Assembly (NCBI GenBank): GCA_936440205.1
Contig: OW387147.1
Coordinates: 44,325,627-44,389,626 of the forward strand
Direction of reading: 5' to 3'
Source: Lepidonotus clava
Lineage: Eukaryota; Annelida; Polychaeta; Phyllodocida; Polynoidae
Length of the DNA: 64,000 nt
Under the pieces are notes generated by a model. It was given only the letters and a program-made list of their open reading frames with translations. It had not been told where the DNA came from and did no database searches. Both the position numbers and the translations under genes were made by a program. Shown piece after piece: positions 11,000-23,400 of this stretch; the stretch's first letter is position 1; every line of letters starts with the position of its first letter.

Positions 11000-13348
11000 C
11001 TTATGTTATACAAAGATACGCCTTACATCAGCGGGAGCTTCATTCCACATAATGCTACCAGCATAGATAGGTGATGAGAATGTCTCCATTAAGACCACTT
11101 CAGGGACCTTCAAGACTAATTTAGCAAACTGCCTTGTAGGTAGATCACGATCATCAATATAAAGGGGATCAGAAGATCTTTTATACATTTTTTTTTTTTT
11201 CAAAGAGAGCAGTGCTCATTTTATTTCACAAACAAAATACAATTCTTCCTTCTTCTGCTCCAATTTTTGGGCTCTGTAGGAAATTATTTTCAAGAACAAC
11301 ATCATATAAAAATCTTTTTAACAGAGTTTTTCATGAAGAAAAAAAACAAAAAAAAACAAAAAAAAACAAAAAAGAAAATTAAAGGTACAAGTTGTGACAA
11401 TAAACGTCTTCACTTAGAGCTCCACCTTATATGATAATTATACATCCACTAGTTTTTCAGATCAACATGAGATTTACTTAATATTCAAAAGTGTAAGAAG
11501 CAAATTATATAATTACAAACTGTGTATTCTGGAAAGTAGATCCTTACATGGTATCTTTTCCTTCTTTTTATATTCGCGTCGACATATGTAACTCTCCACA
11601 GCAATTTTACAGCGTAACTCATATATCCATTGATAGACATCTAGAAAACTATTGTGAAAAAGTCGCTGCCTGTAAATATAGAATTTGGCCCACAAAAATA
11701 CAAAATTGATAGTTCTGATACCCTCTCCATTCCCTGTAATGCCAAGAAGATAATCTTTATCTGAAAGATCTTCTATGTCTATTTCTAAAACATTTCCCAT
11801 CCAGTTTCTTATTGCTGTAAGAAAATCCCTTACCACCTGGCAAGTAAGAAAAAAATGAACTATATTATCTGTTTCTCCACAAACAGGGCATTCAGGACCC
11901 TCAACAGCCTTTCTCTTAAACAGATAATCTTTGCAAGGAATTATTCTATGTATAATCTTAAACTGGAGAGACTGTATCTTTGTTTCCCTAGAAGAGATAA
12001 AAGCTATCTTATACAATTTCTGCCATTCTTTTAAATTAAAATTATCACCAGGGAAATCTCTTTGCCATTTATCATGAACCTTGTAATGATAGTTATTAAT
12101 ACCGAAAAAAACATCATACAGCTTTTTAGTTGTACAATCAAATACATTCAAGGGCTTTTGATCATAACATATAAAGATATCTCTGGGTGATAAGTCCAGG
12201 ACAACTTTAGAATCACCTCTGATCCATGGAATAGCGCTTTTGATTTGCATTACTTCTAAAAAATTACATTGAATTCCATAAACATCATTTATCATATCTT
12301 TGTCCATAAATTCTCCTTGCCTTGAAATCAGATCATTTACTTTCAGTATACCTGCTCTCTTCCACTCCTTCCACTGAATGACCTTTTTCCCAATCAAAAT
12401 TCTCTCATTGTTCCATAAGATCTCATTTTGTATTTCTGTATCAGTAACTGGGTCCCTGTTATAAAATTTGTTCCAAGTTGTCCATATTTCTCTGTAAAAA
12501 GGAGCAAAAATAGTTTTTCCTAGAAACTTGTTTTTGGTACCAAAAGTATAGTACAGTGAATCCCTTGCTCCAAATATAGTTCGAGCATATAAAGTCCATG
12601 ATTCAAAGTCATTCAGACACAACCTTCTAACCCAGTTAACCTTAGATACAGAAATCATGGTCTCAAGATCTAACAATCCCATCCCTCCATCACTTATTTT
12701 CCTGCACATAGTATCATAAGCTATCCTATTAACAGAGGATGAATCTTTTATACATTAGTCCCATCAAATGTCAAGATCTTCTTTGATCAAGATTGCCCAT
12801 ACCAACTCTACGTATCCTCTCCACTTTGTCAATTTTATCACCAAATATAATTCTAGTAAATTTATTAAACATAGCCTGGAGACGATCCTTTTTTTCATTA
12901 GACAATAAAATATAGTAAAAATTATTGTAATCAAACAAAGGTTAAATTGTCGTTTGAACATATATAAAGCAGTTTCAGTTGACATTAGATGTCTGATTTT
13001 TGAAAAAGTTACCTTTTTTGCAGCGGGAGAACCTATGATCTTATTGTATTGGGCATCACCTGAGAATTTCTTATCTAACATGGTACCCAAATAGTTGTAT
13101 TTATCAACACAATTTATTAAATTCTCACCCAATTTCAAAATGGGAGTTCCTAAGTTTCTTCCTATATGCATAATGAATGTTATCCTATTGTTGATACACC
13201 AATTAAACACTTTATCTAAATCAGCTTGCATATCACTATATACCATGGTACAGTCTTCGTGTGCATGATATGATACAGTGTCATCAGCAAATAACAGACA
13301 TAGTAACAGAATATTTCTCAGCCAACTATCAAAGAAAAGAAACAACAA
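11000..13348 (-). mobile_element. Old LINE fragment (reverse transcriptase), split by a younger LINE
   Basis: The upstream part (12756-13348) encodes a reverse transcriptase segment with the catalytic motif FADDT at 13277-13291, followed by a KYNYLGTML motif. The downstream part (about 11000-11188) encodes YKRSSDPLYIDDRDLPTRQF and IMWNEAPADVRR, the usual C-terminal signature of such elements. The two parts join in reading order once the inserted LINE is set aside. The 5' end is truncated, and the upstream half carries several frame changes and substitutions, so it is dead. Confidence 0.75.
11189..12742 (-). mobile_element. Younger 5'-truncated LINE, L1/Tx1-like, with 13-bp target duplication
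   Basis: The insertion is flanked by ATCTTTTATACAT at 11176-11188 and 12743-12755, and on its own strand it ends in an A-run next to the duplication. The 398-codon frame 11513-12709 is the C-terminal part of an ORF2-like protein: an SKVNWVRRL region, ETKIQSLQFKIIHRIIP and a zinc-knuckle-like CPVCGETDNIVHFFLTC. About 320 nt of 3' UTR follow. The frame is open throughout, so the copy is recent. The L1/Tx1 clade assignment rests on the C-terminal pattern. Confidence 0.8.
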
Positions 13349-14184
13349 TATTTGTAAGTACCTACACAGTATTTAGAGTTGGTATTCTTTCATTATAAGA
13401 TGGATAAAAGTGGCAGAATTTCACTTTACGTATGCACTAGTGACCTAGTAGCCTATATCAGAAATATGAAGAAAACGACTTTTAGGGTAAAATAACTCAG
13501 TAGGGTGTTTAGAGTGGGATAGTTTCAAATCCGATGACATGCAAGTAGCACGCCATTAACAATGGGGCGTGTTAACCGTACGCGAAAATTGGGGTCCAGT
13601 GATAAGTTTGAATTGGAATGTACTCATGTAACACAACCAACATTAGTTCCTGATGAATACCCTATAAAGCAAGCTTGAATCACTTAAAGGTGTAAATGAA
13701 TTGTTCTCATAATTCCAAAAATGGAACTGAGAGCAAATCATGGCAACAGGACACTTGTTTATAAGGTTTGTGTTTTGCAAACATCACCATTAAGGATGTC
13801 AGTGTTCGAACTCTTTATCAATAATTCTTGCAAAATATCCTACAGTCATAGCACCATTTCTTATTTTTACTTCTGCAACCTTACGACAGTACAATGATAG
13901 TTATATTTCAACATTTGAATCTTTTATATTAACAATCCATCGATGCTTGTGCATTGGACAAAAAAAGGTAAAATTGCTATAAAGCGTTAAGCAAATAAAA
14001 GTATGAATATGGCATGAATAAATTGATTACAAAATCACAACATTACTCTGTAGATAGTCTAGAAAATATCAAACAATAAAGATTATAAAAAAATCACAGT
14101 AATGAACAACATAACATTCCATGGAATGTACTTGCTTCAAAATCATATTTGTTCCAAGCAATCAATCAACAGTGCCATAGCTCG
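13349..14184. other. Sequence between LINE and exon 11a
   Basis: Nothing recognised other than the probable 3' end of the 11a transcript. Confidence 0.35.
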
Positions 14185-14190
14185 TTTAAT
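14185..14190 (-). promoter_or_regulatory. Possible polyadenylation hexamer ATTAAA for exon 11a
   Basis: ATTAAA on the minus strand lies about 36 nt after the stop of exon 11a, a plausible distance for a very short 3' UTR. No AATAAA or ATTAAA was seen within 200 nt after the 11b stop. Confidence 0.3.
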
Positions 14191-14225
14191 CTTTGAACTC
14201 GTGAAAGTGGTTGTTTCAGTTTGTC

Positions 14226-14455
14226 TCAGAGTTCAGCGGAATGTCCGTGAGGCTCGTCCATGACAGCTTTGTCAGCATTCCTCATGACGTGGTAGTAGAA
14301 GTTGACGGCATCCTGATAGTTCTCCACCCCAATACGTTCATTAATCCCATGGAAACGCTTGGCATCCTCGGGAAACATGTAGGTGGGGGAAAAGCGGTAG
14401 ATATGGTCCGTCAGCTTTGTGTAGTGTTTTGTGTCTGTAGCCCCAATCATCAGGC
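14226..14455 (-). CDS. PM20D1: PM20D1-like terminal exon 11a (residues 434-509, stop)
   Basis: After acceptor TTTTAG it encodes [17 protein letters not shown] to the stop at 14226-14228, with the last metal ligand H469 in RFHG. It is the nearer of two complete terminal exons, so it gives the shorter transcript. Compared with 11b it has Ala in PEDAKRFHG where 11b and human PM20D1 have Phe. A possible polyadenylation hexamer follows about 36 nt downstream. Confidence 0.9.
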
Positions 14456-17400
14456 CTAAAACAGCGGTAACGAACCCAGGGAAAATCAATTTTTACTGCT
14501 AACCACAGCTGGATTCTGTTTCAGACAGGATTTATGGAAGCATGCATAGAAGAAGGAGTATATCACTGTCCTTTTTGGATTTTATAATTTGTGAAAATAT
14601 TGAACAGTGATACCAAAATAGTACTGGTGAACAACTTGAAAAAAATTAATTGCTTGTATACTTTACAATAGAATGTTTTGGCTATCAGGGTACCAACCGA
14701 AAGTCCATTTTCAAATTCCCTGTGTTTTCCCTGAGATTTCCCTGACCCGCAGCAATTCTTCCCTGTGGCATATCTAGCAAGTTGTTCAAATTTAAAAGCC
14801 TCTGCGTGGAGAAAAAATTTGGACAATCCAACAAAAAAATGTTAAATCCCTAATATCTTGAGAATCAGGAATTTCAGGACCTGGCCAAAATTAAATTCCC
14901 TGTGTTTTGGCGAATTTTCCAAATTCCCTGTGTTTTCCCTGTCAGGGAATTTTTTTTGGCCATTTTCCCTGTTTTCCCTGTTTCTGTGTGTCGTTGGTAC
15001 CCTGGGCTATACACAATATATCTGATTTATTGACGATGGTGATTGTTCAACATCAACTCAACAATCCTTCAGCCATATCATAACCACTCACGTTTCTTGA
15101 CAAACTTCAAGATTACAGTTTGACCAAATCTATGCACATGGAAACAACCGAAGGCAGGTTAGTGTAACAGACATAGCCCAGTCTTTAATACAGTCTTTTT
15201 CTGCATGCAAGTTAGGCACGTTGATCACTACACCACTAGGCGTAGACTTACAACAGTTTGCGGGTGACTTACAACCGTTTTATTATAAAACGCAATTTTG
15301 AAACATTCGTAGAGAAATCATAAGTGGTTCTCAAACCTATAGAATTTATGATGGATATTATGGAACAGCCCATTGTTAAGAATACAGCAGATGCTTTATC
15401 ACCCGCACGGCCGAGCAGCGGTCCACACAAGGGTCAGTGCGTATTGACAGGCTGTACGTATCGCTCCTCATTTTCACTATTTTTAGAAAGTTTAGAGCTT
15501 TGACTGGGTGATAGAATATAGAAGAAAGTAAGGGGTCATCCTCGGGTGCCTTTACGACCCATGGGGATCGTACGTACCTTGGGTTTCGCTCTCGGTACGC
15601 GACAATCCCCCATTGGTCGTACAGGCACCCTCTGACGACCCCCGCGGTTCTTCTAATATCAGTACTGACCTGGTGCGACTGTGACGTTATGGTGAAACCA
15701 CACCTGGTGGATGCTGGCCCTGACCACCTCGAACCCGAACACTCCGTCCCCGTAAGGTGACATGGGCAGCGCCTCGTGTGAATGCTTCTCGTCCACCTCC
15801 AGCTTCACTCGGTCATCGGCAATCACCGCCCGGTCATACTCCAACACCTACAAATAGACAGAACATATTCCCACTAATATCATTAAACTATTGACATTAA
15901 TATACTTTAATACAGGTGTAAACAAGTGCTCCAATTCTCCCTACCACGGATAGCTGAATAAACCGTATTTTATGCACCTGCAGGCTAATTTTGACTCATT
16001 TTGTCGACAAAACCCCAGGAAAAACTAGAAAATAAACAAGTAATTGTTATATTTCCATCTATAATGAATGGATTTTCAAACAATATTGAAAATATTAGAT
16101 ATATATGCATACAAATTCAAAAATAATGGTCACTAGTTTTTCACCATACTTAAGAACAAGCAATGATATTATTAATGAAAATGTGTATGTTAAAGCCTTC
16201 TGGCTTGTCGACATATTACCCAGAATGCACCCTGATCTAGGCTAACTTGCAGGTCAAACTCAAAAATTAGGCTATCCGTGGTTGGGAGAATTTTTGGCAT
16301 TTTGCTGTGAACATTACGACATTGGTGCCCACTATGAGAGTCTGTGCTGACCGTTACGATGCGTGGTATGTTTTGCCTTTTTAGTGACTTCATTGACTGA
16401 CTGTTGTTTATGGATGAAAAAGATTGAAAGTGATGGCTACTGTACTGTTTGTAGCAGGTTGTATGGACTCTCATAGGGGGACATACATTCTATAGATAAT
16501 GGTAAAATTGTCGTAAAACCAACACCACGTGTTTCATCTATGTCAATTATTTTGTACTTCGTAAATCACAGGCACAGTATTTAGAAGATAAAAGTCTCTC
16601 CCTGACCTGTTTGATGGTGTCGGCCGGGTGAATCCGGTGGTTCACTGTGGCCCAGGCGTGCTGTGCGATCACGTTATCCTGGAAAATAATATATTAGGAT
16701 GTCATATTTCTTTATTGAAAACCACTACAGGGTACCCGAGCCTCTCGGAAATACAGCCTTCACAAGACCCTTTCAGTAATGAAAATAAGACATTTATAAC
16801 ATCTTTAAGAAACCAAAATGAGAACTTCGTAGTATCGGTTGTCAGTTTCATGGGAATACAACTCACGCACACTTATACCGACCTAGGCTACAACTTCTAA
16901 ACATATATCACAGTAACACTTTCTAATTATAATAGCCATATGAAGGTTTAAACTTCTTTTTCTTCTTATTTTAATTTTTATTTATCCTGGCCTGACTCGA
17001 AATTAATCGGTATTCTGTCAGGATCCGCGTAACTTAAACTAATACAAGTTCAAAATCCATGAGTTGTCAAATAATACAAAATAAATAACTAAGATAAAAA
17101 CAATTAAAACCTACATGGGCACTCTGCTAAAATTGTCATCGATATGAGCCATTGTTTCCTAATACCATTCAATGACTCCACACTCTTGGGAAAACACATT
17201 TAATTTTATGTTAGGTATTCAGTTAAAACTTCAATCCTCCCCATTTACAAATATCATTACCTTGACACCCGCCTCCATACGGGTGACTGCTGTTGTAGTT
17301 CGAATGAGGGCATTCGTCGTAGGCTTTCTAGACAGAAACCTATACAAAGGAAGATAGATTTGAAGTGTTATCCGACTATCAGAGTTCAAAAGAAGATAAG

Positions 17401-20400
17401 TTTGAAGTATTATCAAACCATCAGAGTTTACTTATCGTTCAGTCATGCCTGCACTTTTAGCAGAGGTGAGCAGCAGCTGTGTGAAATATTGATTTTCTAT
17501 CCATCTCAATGAGGAGAGAACTTTCATAAAGTGATTATATTTTGATAGGCAGTTTTTGTTATACTGGAATAGATATTTCATATATTTGTCTTTCGTGTTA
17601 GCTGTGCAAGTTTCGCTTTGTACATACGATTCTACTACCACTTCTTGAAACACTTTCAGGACGCCCCCCCCCACCTCCGACACACACAGGATCCGCACAT
17701 TATATGTTCATGTTCTAGTTTAGAAAAAATATTCCTGACTTGGTGAATTGAAATTGACAAAAGTTACTCCATTAAGAATTTAAGAATTAAACAGAAGAAA
17801 TGATTTTTAAGAAACCACTCACTGAGACACGATGGGGCCGAACAGCCAGAGGTTGGACATCACCATCCGCAATGGGAAGGGGAACTGTAAAAAAAAAGGG
17901 TCTGTCAGATACACACAAAATAATCATGGGCCAATACACAGATTAAATGGTAAGAATAACTTCTTCAAGTTAATATGGTCTACTTTTGTCGTCAAAACAC
18001 AGGAAAAACTATTAAAAAATGTACATATTTTTTTCAATTCTCCCTACCACTAATAGCATATTTCCCATAGTCTACCTGCAAGCTAGCCTAGATCAAGGTG
18101 CATCCTGGGTAATATGTCGACAAAGCACAAGGCTTAATTAAGTATAGAAATTCTCATTAATCATGGCATTATTTGTGGTCAGACATGATAGAAACCATTT
18201 TCATATTATACCAAGTTATTTCCATGAAATACTTTAAAAGTCTATGATATTAATAAACGTAGATTGACGCCATTATAGCTGATTCAATTAACAGTTACAA
18301 CAAACCTAGGGCCCCGGTCCAGCCTAGTCCCCTTACTTACAGGTTTTACTGGGTGTACAGTAGTTTGGCACAAACAGATTGTATTTTATTTTTATAATTC
18401 TTGGATTATTTTATCTATACAAATACCTTCAAATACAGGAAAATATGCCCTCAATGCAAAGTGTGCATTATTTACTTTCAGTTTTTAATGCATCTGCATG
18501 GACTCAGACCCCTTTTCTATCTTGAATTATTGAATAAGCAGGCCAACTGCCAGCATCTGATATATTCGCTTAAAACAAACATGGACAGTAATGGGACGGG
18601 GAAACCATTCAAAGTTGGAGGTGATTTACACACGAACAATCATGGATAACAACAGTTGTTTACAAAAAGAAATATGATGCAGATTTCATTAAGTAAAATC
18701 CTACCTTGTCAGCTATATACTCAAACATGGCTTTTTCTGGACCTGCGCCGAACCGACTTGGGTGGGGGTTGGCCTCCAACCTAAAACGTGAAAATGTTTT
18801 TAAAAATATAAATGACAAGGTTAGATAATCATGGTTTCAAGTTGTTTATACATGCTGCCCGAAGTGTGGGTGATGTTTGTCATGATATAATATGTTTTAT
18901 ACAGCGCAACCTGCATCAACAGACTGAAAACCAGCATAATGCTGAATTGTATTCCTTCAGTCTAAATAAACTTTTCCAAAAAAAGTAAAAAAGAAAGAAA
19001 AAAGATTGCATCTACCAGATCCAAGTTTGTATTTCTGAAGATTCTAACCGGGTTGTCATGGTTGGTTGGTTATTGGGGTTTTACGCCGTATCAACATCTA
19101 AGGTTATATCATGGCGAGAACATGATTTTTGACAATCCTGTCCTTGATGATCGTATCTATGGAATGATCGAATCTATGAGAAGATAGAGACCACACCCCT
19201 ACACTTTTACCGAGGCAGGTGTTCTTTAAACCGGGTTGTCATGTGTAAAGGCTGGTTTCCACAGGACGACAAAGTGGAGGGAATGAGTTTGGTCGACCGA
19301 CCAACTGTGTTAACCCTTTCCATCCTCGACGGCCAAAGGTCTGGTGCTTTTAGTCGTTCTGTGGAAACCTGATTTATTTATTTACTTATTATTATTATTT
19401 TTTGGTATAGTTTATTTATCCTGAGAGGGTCTTCAGGCAAAGCTGCCCGGTTTTCATTGCCTCCCAGCAGTCAGTATGAATCTGGGAATTTGTAACATAT
19501 TTTTCATACAAGAGCATGTTGGTAACAGAATTTTCTCTTGTAAACGTTCTTTCAACTCTATACATCGCACTTGGATATCTTGGGTTTTCATCCAGTGATA
19601 GGGTTTGCTGAATAGCTGCTATAAATTTGCTTTAAAAAAAGTTGCTTTAAATGATCTACTTATGGAAATATATCATTTCTGAACGTTGTTCAATCGGAAG
19701 AGAAGAGGGTCGTGGGAGGAACACTGAGCATGTGGCTTGCTGGTATCAATTGTAATATTTACAACGACAATGATTTTATTCAATTCCTCATTATGAGGCA
19801 TAGGAAAACTACAATACATTGAATACAAGGGTTTGAATACAATATATACATTTTGATGTTGTAAGTGTGAGAAACATCAGAGTTAGAGAGATTCACATTT
19901 TTGTGTGCTATCTTGAAGCACTGTTTTGGTGAGGCAAATACTATAGAGTGTAATAAATTAGGCAGCTACCTTCATAGTCCTACAGGTCTAGTTATATCAT
20001 GACTTGTTGTCAAATTGACCAGTTGTTTACAAATGTTTGGCTATGATTAATAACACAGCTAAGAGAAAGATAGTGCTTAGTTTGTGATTAGTCTGATTCG
20101 TGCTGTTCCATAATAAGATAGATAAATGTTGCAAGATTCTATAGTTGCTTCACATCTTTTGAGTTGAACAAGCGTTTCATTCTCGAAGGTGTCAGTGCAT
20201 CGCGGTAGTACTGTCCTACATAGATAGCTCTTTTTTCATTGAAGTGGCTGCACTCAAAGACATAGTGATATTCGTCAATAATTTTGTTATCAGAACAGAG
20301 AGTACACAGTCGACCCTGTGGTATCGCCCGCTATAGTCACAGGGAGTTCATGGTTCCCTGCTCGAAACCTGCACAGGGCCACAGCCCGTTTCTTATCTAG

Positions 20401-23400
20401 GAGATTTAGGTAGGGTTCAAAGTCAGTTTGTGTTTTGAATAGTCTATAAGTTTGGCAATGACCCGAGTCGATGATGGAGCTTCGTAAGTTTTGGTTAGAG
20501 ATATCTCTACTCAGTTGGCCTATTGTGTGTTCAAACCAGTTTGTCCCACACTGCTCTGCATCCCACAGGTACCCCAAGCATATTTCATTAAGATTGCTAT
20601 GGATACAAGATAGCCATTTGGATAAATATTTGCCCTGATCATATAGGTTTCTGAGTAGTCTATAAATTGAAAGAGACACCATGGTATGTGAATTCAAAAA
20701 TTTGTTTCAATTTCATGCATGCGAAATATTTTCGTTAACTTGGAGGCTCCAACGTTCACAGTATAAGTAAAGCCTATCCAGAGCAACCTGCAGGTCCTGT
20801 TCAATTACACTAAGTAAAATAGTATCATCTGCATATAGTATGTAAAAAGTTTGACATAGTTATCAAGACCAGCTCCTGGCTCTCCAATAGTTGTACCATT
20901 ACTGTTGCTTCTAAGATACTACTCCAAGTCATTTAGATAAATGGCAAACAAGAATGGAGATAAATTTTCGCCTTTTCAAACTAACAAAAGTCAGGTCTCC
21001 CATGGAATTCAGTGAAACATCTGGTCGACAAGTAATATGCTCTCAGCTGCTACGCAAAAAGCAACTACTAAGGTCAAATTTAAAGGGTTCCTTGCACATA
21101 AATTGACAAGTTCCCATTTTGTGTTTTTATTACTTTACTTACATGATCTTAAAATGTAACAAATCAGAAAAAGGGGAAAATATCACAATATAGTGAATTA
21201 TTGAGGAAAGACAATAAAATTTGGGAATTCCCTAGATTCTGGGCTGTCCAGTACTCACCTTGCTACGTCATAATAATGGGAATTCCCTTTAAAAATTACT
21301 TGTGAATACCAGGTTATTGAATAAATGTAAGTGAATAAAATATATTATTATTGATAGCTTGTATGGGACCTAATACAAAATATTTATGCTAAAATTCAAT
21401 TTCCTTTATATTGATCTTAGAGAGTGGGGGGTTCCCTTTCATGGAAAGTTGGGGATTCCTAATTAGTCACCGTGTGACGTCACAGATTAGGAGCTTTCCT
21501 TAAAAAAACACATAAAATATTTTAAAGTCCCATAACTCTCTTTACACTGTTAATATCTTAAAGAGTTTTTAAACATTATTAGTGCTTGATGTAAACAATA
21601 TACTATATGGATTTCATTAAATAATAAGCAACCTGTAATTATGTGCTAGGGTCCCTTTAAGAGAGAGATAAAAAATCTAAAATTGACCTGAATCTGGATC
21701 CTACCTTACCATGGACTTTCCGACAACTATGCCTAATCTGAGAGTATTATTTGTCATTTTTGTGTTGTGTTTTGCGAATATTGCCTGTTAAACTCTATGT
21801 GATATGTATGCGACCAATGCCTCCATCTCATTAAATTTATATCATCCCTCATCATTCATCCACCATTAATAATTTATCATTTCATCACTTCACTATCTAC
21901 CCATATACACGACATATATATACACGACATTCATTTTTGTATTGTTCTTTAGCTAGAAATATATAGAATATGAATCTGGATGGAATTTGTTCCAACTGAA
22001 CATTCCAAACGAGTTTGAATGTCTTCCAAATTTTGCAGAAATTATGTGTTTTTCCTGACTTCCAGATTTGAGTTTAAATAGAATCTGCAATCTACATGTT
22101 ATTTTAATTCTGCCAAAAAGGGGGTTTAAAAGTCAAATGCTACAAATGCATACATACTATAAACATTTAATAATATTAGTCGACAGTTTCATTTATCAGG
22201 CTTTAAGATATTAGTTTTCAAATATGTCAATTTCAACATATGAGGGGCGTGGTTAGCCAGATTCTGTACATATTCCAAGGATAATTTGTCAATTTAAGGG
22301 TCTAAAATGCCTAAAAATATCGTTAACTCATAAGGAAGTTCCTATGTACATTTCTCTCCCATACTTTATGTAATCAAACTTTTTTTTTGAAATCATTAAT
22401 TATGTTATTTAGTACGATCCAAACATGCCTAATGACTCAAAATGTACAATCCTTGTGTCTGAACTTTAAATTACTCAAAATAGTTTGAAATAAGTGCATT
22501 TTTAAAGGAAAACTCGCGTCAACTGCAGCTCAACATATATGCTCTCCATCCCTGCTTTACAAATGATTACCTCGTACTCCGCTTCAGATTCCGCAGTTAC
22601 CATCGCTCCAAGTATAGCCTTTTTTCATTATGTTAAAAGTTGGTATCACTACACGCTGTAGTTAACTGGGTCGAGCCAACATCCAGGTACTCGCGTAAAC
22701 CCAGAATGCTAACCATGGAGCAATGTTACAGAGGAATCTGAAGCGACGGGGGAGTATGGCGATTACCAGTGTCATAGGTTTCAGAGGGGATTTCCCATCC
22801 ACGTGTTTCCCAGGCGTTTTGTCATTTTGAGGGTTCCCTAAGAAGGACAGGTGTGGCTGACTTGAGGGGTGGCTCTCGGTGACCACTTGCAGCCGTATTA
22901 AGGGGTAAAGGGTTAACTCATATATTTGTTTCTAAATCTTTGACATCAAGATATCTATTGGTTGGTTGGTTGGTTGGTTATTGGGGTTTTACACCGTATC
23001 AACAGCTATGGTCATATCACGGTGAGAACAAGGTCCTGACAATTCTGTCTGTTTGATGATTGCATCTATGAAATGACCGTATCTATGAGAAGGTAGAGAC
23101 CGTACCCCTACACTTTTACCAAGGTAGGTGTTCTTTAATGTGCAGGGTCCCATAGGCAGGGCCCTATACATAACAGCTGGTGGTCCTCTAGGGTCCTTTG
23201 ATAACCCAGTTGTTGCCACTGGGAGAAACGCAGAGAGGTGTAGCAGTCCAATGGACCTGGCCCAGCCGAGAATCAAACCCGGCTCTCCCGCATGCCAAGG
23301 AAACCCACTAACCACTTCCCCTCAGATTTCAATTGTGATGGAAAAGTTCAACTTTAATCTTTTGAGAATTAATGGTTAGCATATTTAAAATCAGAAAGAG

